A DNA stretch of 64,000 nucleotides from Streptomyces sp. SKN60 (GCF_026236535.1 NZ_JAHTMW010000006.1:1-64000); one strand, 5' to 3'. Shown: positions 34,097 through 42,670, numbered from the stretch's first letter. Notes: generated by a model from the sequence alone, not told the origin. Numbers and translations: made by a program.

Positions 34097-34118
34097 CAGG
34101 GCCCGACCGCGGGCCCTG
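34097..34118. terminator. Hairpin terminator between convergent genes
   Basis: Perfect 9-bp stem (34097-34105 with 34110-34118) and a 4-base loop, between the DinB gene and the opposing maleylpyruvate-isomerase-like gene. Confidence 0.7.
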
Positions 34119-34120
34119 GC

Positions 34121-34786
34121 TCAGCCGAGGGAGAGCGGGATCCGCACCCCGGCCGCTGCGAATGCCGCCCGTTCCGCCTCGTCCGGCGCGCGCCGGCCGG
34201 TGCCGACGAGCAGCGCGTCCGTGTCGGACAGCTCCCGGGGCAGCTCCGCCCCGGCGACCCGCGACAGGAGCGCCCGTGCCGCGGCCAGCGTCGTGGCGGG
34301 CGGCGCGGGCGGGCCGCCGGGCAGATGGGCGATCAGGTCGAGGTGGTGGAGGGTCCATTCGAGGACGTACGCGCCGAGGTAGTCGGCGACGGTCAGGACC
34401 TCCCCCTTGGTCTCCACCAGGAGCTTCGGGTCGGCGAGTACGGCCGCGCGGCCGGCGGCGGAGCCGACGTCGTCGAGGTGGAAGGTCAGGAGTCCCGGGT
34501 CCTGGTAGGCGGCGGCCAGCCGCACGGTGAGGGCGTCGAGCGGGTCGTCGCCGGTCGGCGGCCGGTCGGAGACCTCCCAGTAGCTCGCCGCGTCGCGGGT
34601 GGGCTCGGCGTCCGGCCCGGCGGGTGTGGCGAGGGTGATCAGGACGTCCTGGGCGTCGATGACGAGATGGCACACCAGGTCGCGGACGAGCCAGCCGGTG
34701 CAGCCGGAGGGCCGGGCGAAGTCCTCCTCGGCGAGTCCGGCGACCGCCGCGCGCAGGGCGCTCCACGCGAGTGAGAAGTGGTCCAC
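34121..34786 (-). CDS. Maleylpyruvate-isomerase-like (mycothiol-dependent) protein
   Basis: 221 residues. The first half matches the TIGR03083/MDMPI N-terminal pattern: ALRAAVAGLAEEDFARPSGC, TGWLVRDLVCHLVIDAQDVL (metal-ligand His in the VCHLV segment) and LEWTLHHLDLIAHLPGGP with the HHLD cluster. Members are predicted mycothiol-dependent isomerases or S-transferases. Which reaction this one performs is not readable. It runs convergently with the DinB gene, a related helical fold. Confidence 0.83.
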   Translation of the reverse strand: MDHFSLAWSALRAAVAGLAEEDFARPSGCTGWLVRDLVCHLVIDAQDVLITLATPAGPDAEPTRDAASYWEVSDRPPTGDDPLDALTVRLAAAYQDPGLLTFHLDDVGSAAGRAAVLADPKLLVETKGEVLTVADYLGAYVLEWTLHHLDLIAHLPGGPPAPPATTLAAARALLSRVAGAELPRELSDTDALLVGTGRRAPDEAERAAFAAAGVRIPLSLG

Positions 34787-34870
34787 GCCCGCAAGCTACC
34801 AGTTCGGCCTGCCCCGCTCCGCGGCGCGCGGCCCCGCCCGCCCGCGTCCGACGCCCGCCCGCTCCCCCCG

Positions 34871-35410
34871 TCAGCGGTAGTCGTCGGGGTGGCCCTGCAT
34901 CCAGGTGTTGATCTTGTCACGGGTGCCGACGAGCAGGGTCTCGTGCTTCTTCAGGTTCTCGAAGGAGTTGTCCCCGCCCAGCGCGGCCTCCAGCCCGGCG
35001 ATCAGCTCGATCGGCTCGGGGAAGTGCCCGGGGCCCTTGGGGTCCGCCTTCATGGCGCGGTCGAGGCGGAGCAGTTCGTCATGTACGCGCCCCAGGAAGT
35101 ACGCGCACCCGCTCGTCGCGCACGAGTCGTTCAGCGTGGCCTGGAGCCCGGCGAAGGCGTCCCGCACCTTCTCGGGCCCCGGTGTGGGATCGGGCTCGGC
35201 GGGCGTGGTGGTCTCGCCGGCCGCGGCCTCCGCGCTCGCCGCGGCCTCGGCGGCCTCCGCGGCGGACGTGGGCACCGTGGCGATCGAGTCGGAGGCGCCG
35301 GGCAGCGGCTGCGGCTTGGGCTCGGCGCTGCAGGACACGCAGAGCGCGGCCAGGGCCGCGAGGGCGACGGCGCCGCCTCGTATCGATGCCGTGAACGAAG
35401 ACGTGAGCAT
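34871..35410 (-). CDS. Exported small protein, possible lipoprotein
   Basis: 179 residues. Hydrophobic signal (about residues 10-27, GGAVALAALAALCVSC) ending in a Cys-containing box that fits a lipobox imperfectly; then an Ala/Glu/Thr/Pro-rich low-complexity tether (40-80) and a C-terminal helical domain (about 85-179) with two Cys (NDSCATSGCAYFLGRVH) that may pair. No family recognised. It stands alone between the isomerase-like and dihydrofolate-reductase-like genes. Confidence 0.72.
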   Translation of the reverse strand: MLTSSFTASIRGGAVALAALAALCVSCSAEPKPQPLPGASDSIATVPTSAAEAAEAAASAEAAAGETTTPAEPDPTPGPEKVRDAFAGLQATLNDSCATSGCAYFLGRVHDELLRLDRAMKADPKGPGHFPEPIELIAGLEAALGGDNSFENLKKHETLLVGTRDKINTWMQGHPDDYR

Positions 35411-35487
35411 GATGGTCCCCCCATGATCGTGGATCTCGGGAGCCTACCCCGCCCCGCCGGAGGAGCCGGCAGGGCGGCGACGGGCCG

Positions 35488-36060
35488 TCATTCGCCTCGG
35501 TCGCGGTCGTACCGGAGCACCACGACCCCGTTGCCGAAGGTGCGCGTGCCGGTGAGCCGCAGATCGGCGGTGGTGTCGGTGGGCGGGAAGAGCGGGGTGC
35601 CGCGGCCGATCAGGACCGGGTGGACGGCGATGTGGTAGGCATCGATCAGGTCGAGTTCGCGGAAGGCGGTGCCGAGTTCCGCGCCGCCGAGGCAGAGGTC
35701 GCCGTCGGTGGCGGCGGCGAGGGCGCGGACCTCGGCGGCGTCGACCCGGTCGACGACCGTGGTGTTCCAGTCGGCGCGCTCCAGCGTGGTGGAGTAGACG
35801 GTCTTGGGCTTCGTGCGCCAGATCTCGGCGAACTCCCGCTCCACGGGCGTGCTGTCCGGGTCCTGGTCGGCCGTCGGCCAGTAGTACGCCATCAGCATGT
35901 GGGTGCGCCGACCGCTGATCAGGCGTCCCATCGAGGCGATCTCCCGGTTGAAGTACGTGTGCACCTCCTCGTCGACCCGGTGCCAGGAGAGGTCGTGGCC
36001 GGGTGCCTCGATGTACCCGTCGAGCGAGATGGAGATGAACTGGACGATCTTTCCGGACAC
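35488..36060 (-). CDS. Dihydrofolate-reductase-fold protein (RibD C-terminal type)
   Basis: 190 residues from GTG 36060 (GGGGAG ~8 bases upstream); earlier starts would add Arg-rich repeat-encoded residues. Matches the RibD_C/DHFR-like fold: KIVQFISISLDGYIEAPGHD N-terminus, GRLISGRRTHMLMAYYWP, then GDLCLGGAELGTAFRELDLI with the NADPH-loop GG, and HPVLIGRGTPLFP. Such YyaP-like proteins reduce unknown pterin- or flavin-like compounds with NADPH. It follows a block of short tandem repeats (36113-36173) on the same strand. Confidence 0.88.
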   Translation of the reverse strand: MSGKIVQFISISLDGYIEAPGHDLSWHRVDEEVHTYFNREIASMGRLISGRRTHMLMAYYWPTADQDPDSTPVEREFAEIWRTKPKTVYSTTLERADWNTTVVDRVDAAEVRALAAATDGDLCLGGAELGTAFRELDLIDAYHIAVHPVLIGRGTPLFPPTDTTADLRLTGTRTFGNGVVVLRYDRDRGE

Positions 36061-36112
36061 CGGCGGCTCTCCCCTGCGGTCGTGGAGGCTCCTGCTGTGG
36101 CGGAGGGCCGCC

Positions 36113-36173
36113 GGCCCGTACACCGGCCGTACGCGGTGCAGCGGCCGTACACCGGACATCGGCCGTACACCGG
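36113..36173. repeat. Four imperfect tandem copies of a 13-base GC repeat
   Basis: The word GGCCGTACACCGG occurs four times with minor changes (starts near 36113, 36126, 36143 and 36161) between the 2Fe-2S subunit stop and the DHFR-like start. Spacing is 13-18 bases, too irregular for CRISPR. Confidence 0.65.
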
Positions 36174-36185
36174 ATCGGGTACGGC

Positions 36186-36665
36186 TCACGCCATGCGGCG
36201 GGCGCCCTCCTTGATGGCCTCACGGATACGGTTATAGGTGCCGCAACGGCAGATGTTGCGGATCTGGTCGAGATCGGCCTCGTCGATCTCGCGGCCGGCC
36301 TCGTGGGCGCGCCGGACGGCGGCGACGGCGGTCATGATCTGACCGGGCTGGCAGTAGCCGCACTGGGCGACGTCGATATCGAGCCAGGCCTCCTGCATCG
36401 GGTGCAACTCCTTGCCGACGGTGCCGGGCAGGCCCTCGATGGTGGTGACCTCGTCGGTGTCCGCGAGGTCCTTCACGGGGATGGAACAGGGGGTGAAGGC
36501 CCGGCCGTTGAGGTGGCTCGTACAGGCCCGGCAGACGCCGACCCCGCAGCCGTACTTGGGTCCGGTGACGCCGAGGACGTCCCGGAGCACCCAGAGCAGC
36601 CGGACGTCGTCCTCGACCTCGGCGGTGACGGCCTTGCCGTTGAGGATGAAGGTGTGCTGGGGCAC
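36186..36665 (-). CDS. 2Fe-2S subunit of a molybdenum hydroxylase (xanthine-dehydrogenase type)
   Basis: 159 residues with all eight cluster cysteines in family spacing: CGVGVCRAC plus a single Cys in FTPCSIP for the plant-type cluster, and CGYCQPGQ with ICRCGTYNRIREA for the helical cluster. It passes electrons from the molybdopterin subunit. It lies 40 bases downstream of the large subunit on the same strand; no FAD subunit is nearby, so a two-subunit isoquinoline-1-oxidoreductase-like enzyme that hands electrons to a membrane acceptor is most likely. It has no signal peptide of its own. Confidence 0.93.
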   Translation of the reverse strand: MPQHTFILNGKAVTAEVEDDVRLLWVLRDVLGVTGPKYGCGVGVCRACTSHLNGRAFTPCSIPVKDLADTDEVTTIEGLPGTVGKELHPMQEAWLDIDVAQCGYCQPGQIMTAVAAVRRAHEAGREIDEADLDQIRNICRCGTYNRIREAIKEGARRMA

Positions 36666-36705
36666 GGTGGCTCCGTAGTGAGTCGTGGGGCGGGGGCGGG
36701 CTGCG

Positions 36706-39078
36706 TCAGAGGGTGTGGTCGCGGCCGTCGGTGGGCGCGGCGGGGATCGGCGGGACGGTCGGCGTCGGGGTGAAGGGCAGCGGCGCCGTGTGGTTGAGCG
36801 GGAAGCTGGTCGGCATGGTGCCGGTGGCCCGCCCGTAGGCGCAGGCGACGGCGGCCGCGGAGGCGGCGACGGCGAGTTCGCCCGCGCCGCCCGGCTGGTC
36901 GCCGGTGGACGGCATGACGACGATCCGCAGCTCGGGCGGGGTGTTCCACTGCCGGGTGTAGAAGTAGTTGTCCCAGCTGCTCTCCTGGAAGTGCCCGTCC
37001 TTGAGGTGCAGTCCGGAGCTGAGCGTGATCGCGATGCCGTCGCTGATGCCGCCCATCATCTGGGCCTCCAGGCCGCGCGGGTTGACGGCGAGGCCGACGT
37101 CGACGGCGCAGACGACCTTGGTGACGCGCGGTCCGGTGTACGCGTTCGGGATCTGCCGGCCGGTGGTCGCCGGACGGCAGTCGATCTCGGCGAGGACGGC
37201 GACGACGGAGTGGTATTCGGGGTGGATCGCGATGCCCTGCGCGGTGCCGGGCTCCATCTTCCGTCCCCAGTCGCCGAGTTCGGCGACCTTGTCGAGCGCG
37301 GCGCGGGCCCGGTCGTCCTTGAGGAAGCGGCGGCGGAAGGCGAGCGGGTCGAGGCCCATGCGCTCGGCGAGTTCGTCGACGACCAGTTCCTGGGCGGTGC
37401 GCACGTTGGGCGAGTAGATGTTGCGCATGGAGCCGGTGTTGAAGCCGTGGTCGACCTCGTTGAGGAGCTGGGTGGTCACTCCGAAGTGGTAGGGGCTGGT
37501 CTGGGTGAGCTGGAACATCGTCTCGGAGAAGGTGAGGTTCGCGACCGGGAGCTTGGCCGCCTCCGAAGTGATGATCTCGCCGACGCCGTGCCCGAAGTCG
37601 GTGGCGACGGAGGTGTGCCGCTGCTCGTACGTGAGGACCTCGCCGAGCGCGTACGTGGCGCGTACCCGGGAGGTCGCCATCGGGTGCGTACGGCCCTGCC
37701 GGAAGTCGTCGGTGCGGTGCCACATCAGGCGCACCGGCTTGCCCATGGCCTTCGAGATCTCGGCGGCCTCGCCGGCGGCGTCGTGGAACAGCTTGCGGCC
37801 GAACGAACCGCCGCCCTCGGTGACATGGACCTTCACGGCGCTCACCGGCAGGCCGAGCTGCAGGGCGATCTTCTCCTGGGCGACGATCGGCGACTTGAGG
37901 CTGGCCCAGATCTCGGCGGAGCCGGGGCGCACGTCGGCGACGGCGCAGTTGGTCTCCAGGGCGCCGTTGCTGGCGAAGGCGAAGGTGAAGCGGACGTCGA
38001 CGGACTTGGTGAGCAGGTCGAGCGGCGGGACGACGAGGGGGAGTTCGGCGCGGCGCAGCTTCTCCAGGACGGTCGCGTCGGAGGCGCCCTCGGCGGTGCC
38101 GGGGCCCCAGGTGACCTTGAGGGCGCGGACGGCGTCGATGCACTGGCCGAAGGTGCGGCCGCGGACGGCGACTCCGGTGGAGACGACGGCGACGTCGGTG
38201 ATGCCGGGCAGGGCGGCGACCTCGGCCGCGTTCTCGACGGAGCGGACGGTGCCGTTGATCGTCGGCGGGCGGCAGACCATCGTCGGCAGGGCGCCGGGGA
38301 CCTGCACGTCCATGGCGAACTTCTTGCGCCCGGTGACCGCTTCGAGCGCGTCGACGCGCCGCTGTGCGGTGCCGATCACCGTGAAGTCGTCCGGTTCCTT
38401 GAGCGTGACGGAGACCTGGGTGTCCGTCAGGGCGGCTGCTTTGACGGCGAGTTCGCCGTAGGTGAGGACCGCTCCGGCGGCGGAGGTGATGACTCCGGCC
38501 TTGGCGGTGAGGGTGGAGACGGCCTCGCCGAGCTCCAGGGCGGCGGCGCGCAGCAGCCGGCCGCGGGCGACGGCGGCGGCGACGCGGACCGGGGTGAAGG
38601 TGGAGACGGTGGTGTTGGAGCCGCCGGTGAGCTGGTTGAAGAGGAGTTCGGGGCGGGCGTCGGCGAGGGTGACCTTGATCCGGTCCAGGGGCAGGTCCAG
38701 CTCCTCGGCGATGATCATCGCGGTGGAGGTGGTGATGCCCTGGCCGACCTCGGCGCGGGGCAGCGCGAAGTGGGCGGTGCCGTCCGGGTCGAGCCGGATG
38801 GTGATGAGGTTCGCGGTGGGCAGCGCGGCGGCGGTGAGCAGGTCGTTGAGGTCCAGGATCTCCGCGGGCCCGGGCAGCGAGGGGATGACGGCGGGCGCGG
38901 CACCGGGGACCGCGGCCGCGGCGGGCGTGGGCGCGAGGGCGTCGGCGCCGATCCGGGCGGCGACGGTCAGGGTCGGCGCGGCCAGGACGTAACCGAGGAA
39001 CCTGCGCCGCCCCAGGCCGGCGCGTGGCGGCGGCGCGTCGTCCGGTCCGGGCTGCGGGGAGCGGTCCTGTTCTGCCAT
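36706..39078 (-). CDS. Tat-exported molybdopterin-binding subunit (isoquinoline 1-oxidoreductase/aldehyde oxidase type)
   Basis: 790 residues. A twin-arginine signal (LGRRRFLGYVLAAPTLTVAA, about residues 22-42) directs export. Two aldehyde-oxidase-type MoCo regions follow: PRAEVGQGITTSTAMIIAEE, TEGGGSFGRKLFHDAAGEAA, and near the C-terminus PGGAGELAVAASAAAV with the catalytic Glu of Mo hydroxylases. These enzymes hydroxylate aldehydes or N-heterocycles with water as the oxygen source. The 2Fe-2S subunit is directly downstream. The complex probably folds in the cytoplasm and is exported as one unit using this single signal. Substrate unknown; no MoCo-insertion chaperone is seen nearby. Confidence 0.92.
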   Translation of the reverse strand: MAEQDRSPQPGPDDAPPPRAGLGRRRFLGYVLAAPTLTVAARIGADALAPTPAAAAVPGAAPAVIPSLPGPAEILDLNDLLTAAALPTANLITIRLDPDGTAHFALPRAEVGQGITTSTAMIIAEELDLPLDRIKVTLADARPELLFNQLTGGSNTTVSTFTPVRVAAAVARGRLLRAAALELGEAVSTLTAKAGVITSAAGAVLTYGELAVKAAALTDTQVSVTLKEPDDFTVIGTAQRRVDALEAVTGRKKFAMDVQVPGALPTMVCRPPTINGTVRSVENAAEVAALPGITDVAVVSTGVAVRGRTFGQCIDAVRALKVTWGPGTAEGASDATVLEKLRRAELPLVVPPLDLLTKSVDVRFTFAFASNGALETNCAVADVRPGSAEIWASLKSPIVAQEKIALQLGLPVSAVKVHVTEGGGSFGRKLFHDAAGEAAEISKAMGKPVRLMWHRTDDFRQGRTHPMATSRVRATYALGEVLTYEQRHTSVATDFGHGVGEIITSEAAKLPVANLTFSETMFQLTQTSPYHFGVTTQLLNEVDHGFNTGSMRNIYSPNVRTAQELVVDELAERMGLDPLAFRRRFLKDDRARAALDKVAELGDWGRKMEPGTAQGIAIHPEYHSVVAVLAEIDCRPATTGRQIPNAYTGPRVTKVVCAVDVGLAVNPRGLEAQMMGGISDGIAITLSSGLHLKDGHFQESSWDNYFYTRQWNTPPELRIVVMPSTGDQPGGAGELAVAASAAAVACAYGRATGTMPTSFPLNHTAPLPFTPTPTVPPIPAAPTDGRDHTL

Positions 39079-39411
39079 GAGGGGTGGCCTTTCGACGGGG
39101 GCGGGCGCGGGGACGGTCCGGGGTGGTGCGGTGGTGCTCCGGTGGTGTGGTGACCCGGATGATCATCACCCGTTCGGGCGCGCGCCGGGGCCGGAACCGC
39201 GCAGCTTTCACGGCTGGACCGTCAACTCCACACGCGGGCGGGCGTGGGTGACCACCGCCGGCCCGGGGCCGCCTCAAGGGCGGCGCCGAGCGTGAGGGCG
39301 CCGAGGAGGCCGCCGAGGCGCTTCGGGTTGGGAGGCCCTGCCGTTCGGCGGGGCCTCCGGTCACCGCGGTCAGGAGGGCCGCCACGGCCCACCCGCTCGC
39401 CCTGCGGGTCC
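39079..39411. other. 333-bp region upstream of the molybdenum hydroxylase genes
   Basis: No gene, strong hairpin or repeat that I can support; it should hold the promoter of the hydroxylase genes and the end of the zinc-ribbon-like gene. Confidence 0.5.
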
Positions 39412-39861
39412 TCAGGCCCTCGCCCCTACGGCCTCGGCGGCGACACCGGCCGCCCGCAGCCCGCGCGCCAGGCGCTCGGTCTCCGGGAGCGTCCCCGTCC
39501 ACTCCCCCGCCAGGACCCGCCGGGCGGCCTCCCTGGCCGCCGCCCGGTCCAGCTCCTCGCCGGGCACGGCCCGCAGCACCCGCATGACGACGGCGACGGA
39601 GACCTGTCCGGTCTCGCCTCCGCCCACGCGCAGCACGGCGGGCCCGTCCTCGGCGAGGAGCTGCGCCCGGCGCTCGGGCGGCGGCGGGCCGGTGCCGCAC
39701 ACGACGACGGCGAATCCGCAGGCGGCGCAGGAGGACTCGACGTCCCAGCGCAAACGGTTGCCCACCAGCGCCTGGACGCCGTGGCTGACCAGACGCGCCG
39801 CGCAGTCGGGGCACTCCTCCCCGTACGCCACGGACGCGCACACGACCGGTTCTGTCGTCAC
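39412..39861 (-). CDS. Small Cys-rich protein with two CxxC knuckles
   Basis: 149 residues from GTG 39861 (GGGGAGGG upstream). Two CxxC pairs (ECPDC and SCAAC, about residues 17 and 45) suggest a zinc ribbon; the rest is Ala/Arg-rich and helical, with no family recognised. The pattern is common in Streptomyces proteins of unknown function. It is the second gene upstream of the molybdenum hydroxylase but separated by 333 bases, so no functional link is claimed. Confidence 0.65.
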   Translation of the reverse strand: MTTEPVVCASVAYGEECPDCAARLVSHGVQALVGNRLRWDVESSCAACGFAVVVCGTGPPPPERRAQLLAEDGPAVLRVGGGETGQVSVAVVMRVLRAVPGEELDRAAAREAARRVLAGEWTGTLPETERLARGLRAAGVAAEAVGARA

Positions 39862-39900
39862 CTTGCCCTCCCCTGAGCTCCGCCAGGCGTGGGCCATTCT

Positions 39901-40218
39901 CTACCGGCAGCGGTCAGGACGCGTCGGCCCCTCCGGCAGTCGGCGGGGGCGCAGTGGCGACCGGCCCCACGCGCAGCGCGCCCGGGCGACGGCGCGGCCC
40001 CGGGAGACGCGCAGCTGTGAGCGGGAGATACGGGCCCGCTGGCCGCCGCCCGCGATCATCGCGTTCACGGACACCATCGGGTCGCCGCCCATGGAGCGGG
40101 CGAACAGCGCGCCGACGACGACCGGCAGCAGCGCGACCGCGAGGGCCGAACCGGTGGCGGTGGCCGTGGCGGTGACGGTCCGGAGGGGGCGGGCGGTGCG
40201 CGGGGCGTCGTCGGTCAT
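39901..40218 (-). CDS. Possible small membrane peptide, doubtful
   Basis: 105 residues with one hydrophobic stretch (about 22-42, TGSALAVALLPVVVGALFAR) and a long Arg-rich tail. There is no good ribosome site before ATG 40218. It could be a genuine small membrane protein of Streptomyces or chance coding in a GC-rich strip. Confidence 0.35.
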   Translation of the reverse strand: MTDDAPRTARPLRTVTATATATGSALAVALLPVVVGALFARSMGGDPMVSVNAMIAGGGQRARISRSQLRVSRGRAVARARCAWGRSPLRPRRLPEGPTRPDRCR

Positions 40219-40260
40219 GGGAACAGTTCAGCAGCGGGACGCCGCCCCGGGCATCGGCCG

Positions 40261-40329
40261 CCGTACTCAGTCGTCCGCGCTCCACGTACTCACGACCGGT
40301 ACTCACGCCCCGTACTCACGCCCGGTATT
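40261..40329. repeat. Short imperfect direct repeats
   Basis: The word GTACTCACG, usually within CCGTACTCACGCC, occurs three times plus two partial copies (GTACTCAG, GTATTCGG), spaced 13-27 bases, just past the end of the methyltransferase gene. Not a CRISPR array: units are too short and irregular. Confidence 0.5.
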
Positions 40330-40354
40330 CGGACCCCCGGCCCGTCCCGGGTGC

Positions 40355-41158
40355 TCAGCGCCGGGCCAGCACCGTGACGAGCGTGAACGAGGCGTGGAAC
40401 GGGCCCGCCGCGAGGCCGGCGAGCCAGCGGTGGGCGCGCGCCTCCGTCACGTATCCGGCGGTGACGGCCTTGCGGATGTTGCGGCCGAGGCCGAGCGTGT
40501 AGTCGGCGGTCTCGAAGTCCCGGAGGACGGGGGCGGCGGCGCACACCGTCTCGACGGTGAAGCCCGCCCGCTCGGCGAGGCGGCCGAGGGAACGGCCGAC
40601 GGTGGCGTTGCGGACCGCCTCGGTGACGGTGTACCGGGTGAAGGCCCGGCTGGTGTCCAGGTCCTCGGAGTCGACGGCGAGGGTGTCCCAGTCGGGTTCG
40701 ACGAGGCCGACGAGGCCGCCGGGCGCGGTGGCGGTGTGCAGCCGGGCGAGCACGGCGGCGGGGTCGGGCACGTGCATCAGGACCCGGTCGATCTTGGCGC
40801 GGTCGACCGAACCGTCCGCCACCGGAAGGGCGTTCAGGTCGCCCTCGCGCAGCTCGACCCGTGCGAGTCCGGCGGTCCGGCGCCGTGCCTCCGCGAGCAT
40901 CGCCGGGTCGCGGTCGACGCCGATGACCCGCCCGGGCCCGCCGACGCGTGCGGCGAGCGCGGGCAGGTCGGCGCCGGGGCCGCAGCCGGCGTCGAGCGCC
41001 GTCTGACCGGTCCGGATGTCGAGCAGCCGGAGCAGGTGTTCCTTGTACGCGCGGCCGGCCTCCATCGCCGCCGTGCGCAGCATGTACGCGCTCTGCTCGG
41101 GCCGTTCGGCGCCAAGAGGTCCCGGCTGCGCCGTCCTGCCGTACCGCCGTGTGCTCAT
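40355..41158 (-). CDS. SAM-dependent methyltransferase
   Basis: 267 residues, Rossmann-type class I methyltransferase. Motif I LDAGCGPGADLPALAARV (about residues 55-72) binds SAM; VIGVDRDPAMLAEARRR gives the acidic motif II residue; VELREGDLNALPVADGSVDR is the motif III/IV region and GLVGLVEPDWDTLAVD follows. The C-terminal part resembles UbiE/arsenite-type small-molecule methyltransferases, though no arsenic genes are near. ATG 41158; no operon partner. Substrate unknown. Confidence 0.9.
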   Translation of the reverse strand: MSTRRYGRTAQPGPLGAERPEQSAYMLRTAAMEAGRAYKEHLLRLLDIRTGQTALDAGCGPGADLPALAARVGGPGRVIGVDRDPAMLAEARRRTAGLARVELREGDLNALPVADGSVDRAKIDRVLMHVPDPAAVLARLHTATAPGGLVGLVEPDWDTLAVDSEDLDTSRAFTRYTVTEAVRNATVGRSLGRLAERAGFTVETVCAAAPVLRDFETADYTLGLGRNIRKAVTAGYVTEARAHRWLAGLAAGPFHASFTLVTVLARR

Positions 41159-41304
41159 CGGGTCAGTCGATCACCGGCCCGGTGCCCCTGCCAAGTCCGC
41201 TGAACCGGCCACGCGGAAACGATTCCTCAGCGACCCTGGAGGCCGGCTGTTCCGATCACTTTCACGACCATGCGTCACTCTCGATCACGCGGAGGCGGGA
41301 CGAC

Positions 41305-42075
41305 TTGACCGACGACACCACCACACCTCCCGTCCTGGTCGTCCAGCACGAGGACGGCGCCGGCCCCGGCCTCGTCGGCGAACGGCTGCGGGCGGCCGGG
41401 CTCGACGTCCGGACCGTGCACCCCTGGCGCGGCGAGCCGCTGCCCGGCTCCCTCGACGGGTGGGCCGGGCTGCTCGTCCTGGGCGGCTCGGCGAACTGCG
41501 AGGACGACACCGCCGCGCCCTGGCTGCCCCGGGTCCGGGAGCTGATACGTGAGGCGGTCACCGGCCCGGCCCCGACCCCGGTCCTCGGGATCTGCCTGGG
41601 CGGCCAGCTCATGGCCCACGCGCTGGGCGGCCGGGTGGTCCGGCGCCCGCAGGGGCCCGAACTGGGCACCGTACCGCTGCGCCGGCTGCCCGACGCCGAC
41701 GGCGACCCGGTGTTCGGCGCCGTGCCGGAGGGCGCGCTCGCCGCGCAGTGGCACTGGGACGAGATCGGGACGCCGCCGCCCGGGGCGGTGCCGCTGCTCG
41801 CCGGTGACGACTGCCCGTACCAGGCCTTCCGCGTCGGCCCGCACGCGTGGGGCGTGCAGTTCCATCCGGAGGTCCTGGCCCCGACGGTGGCCGTGTGGGC
41901 CGGTGCCGACGACGCGCACGTACGGGACGCGGGGCTTGATCCGGAGGCCGCCGTGCGGTCCGTACGGGAGGCGGAGCCGCGGCTGCGGGAGGTGTGGGGC
42001 GCGGTGGCGGAGGCGTGGGGGGCCGTCGTACGGGGCGTGCGCGTGCCCGTACCGGCGCCGTCCCGCCGGGAGTGA
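41305..42075 (+). CDS. Class I glutamine-amidotransferase-fold protein, TTG start
   Basis: 256 residues. The fold's catalytic triad is present: nucleophile Cys in LGICLGGQLMAHALGG (about residue 95), and His-Glu in WGVQFHPEV (about residue 190). Such stand-alone GATases act in amino-transfer or as gamma-glutamyl hydrolases; a pathway cannot be read. The start is TTG 41305: GGAGG lies 9 bases upstream and no ATG or GTG fits before VLVVQHEDGAG. The frame continues upstream only as unrelated sequence. It is divergent from the methyltransferase. Confidence 0.85.
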   Translation: MTDDTTTPPVLVVQHEDGAGPGLVGERLRAAGLDVRTVHPWRGEPLPGSLDGWAGLLVLGGSANCEDDTAAPWLPRVRELIREAVTGPAPTPVLGICLGGQLMAHALGGRVVRRPQGPELGTVPLRRLPDADGDPVFGAVPEGALAAQWHWDEIGTPPPGAVPLLAGDDCPYQAFRVGPHAWGVQFHPEVLAPTVAVWAGADDAHVRDAGLDPEAAVRSVREAEPRLREVWGAVAEAWGAVVRGVRVPVPAPSRRE

Positions 42076-42178
42076 TGGGATGGGCGCGGGCACGTGGCCT
42101 ATCCGCGTGCCCGCGTGCCTGCGTGCCCGTGCGTACCGCGCCCGCGCCCGCGCCCCGTACCGAGGAGGATCCGCCCCC

Positions 42179-42625
42179 ATGGCCGACGAGTACCGGATCG
42201 AGACCGTCCGCACCGGCTACCGCACCTGGACCGCCCGCAACGACCGGGGCGCGGAGGTGCGGATCGCCGCCGACGACGACGCGGCCGCCCAGCCGTCGTT
42301 CACGCCGGTGGAGTTGCTGCTCGCGGCGATGGGCGGCTGCGGCGGGCTTGTCGTCGACCGAACGGCGCGAGCCGTCGACCACGACGACCTGCGGATCGTG
42401 GTCGAGGGCGTGATCGGCCCGGAGGACGACGGCCGGGTCGGGCGGATCCGGGTGAGTTACGAGTTCGAGCTGCCCGACAACAACCCGCGGGCGGCCGAGG
42501 TGTTCGCCCGGGGCGTGCGCCTCACCCACGAGAAGTACTGCACGGTGAGCCGCACCGTGGAGCACGGCGCCGAGGTGGAGGCGGTGCTCCCGGACGGCTC
42601 GATCGGCTTCCGGGCGGCCGGCTGA
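42179..42625 (+). CDS. OsmC-family peroxiredoxin-like protein
   Basis: 148 residues, normal for OsmC/YhfA proteins that reduce organic hydroperoxides through two cysteines. Both are present: SFTPVELLLAAMGGCGGLVV (first Cys about residue 53) and RLTHEKYCTVSRTVEHGA (second Cys about residue 120). ATG 42179 is preceded by GAGGAGG. It follows the amidotransferase by about 100 bases of GC-repeat-like sequence and may or may not share its transcript. Confidence 0.92.
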   Translation: MADEYRIETVRTGYRTWTARNDRGAEVRIAADDDAAAQPSFTPVELLLAAMGGCGGLVVDRTARAVDHDDLRIVVEGVIGPEDDGRVGRIRVSYEFELPDNNPRAAEVFARGVRLTHEKYCTVSRTVEHGAEVEAVLPDGSIGFRAAG

Positions 42626-42670
42626 GGCGGAGAGGGGAACCTGGCGGGCGGCGGCGTACCTGCCCCCGGC

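Noticed and set aside
36473..39841. Minus-strand frame of over 1,100 codons through the molybdenum hydroxylase genes
   Set aside because: It is out of frame with both subunits and Arg-rich throughout; a shadow of the real genes.
40261..40329. Possible CRISPR array from GTACTCACG repeats
   Set aside because: Units of 9-14 bases with irregular spacing and no cas genes; not CRISPR.
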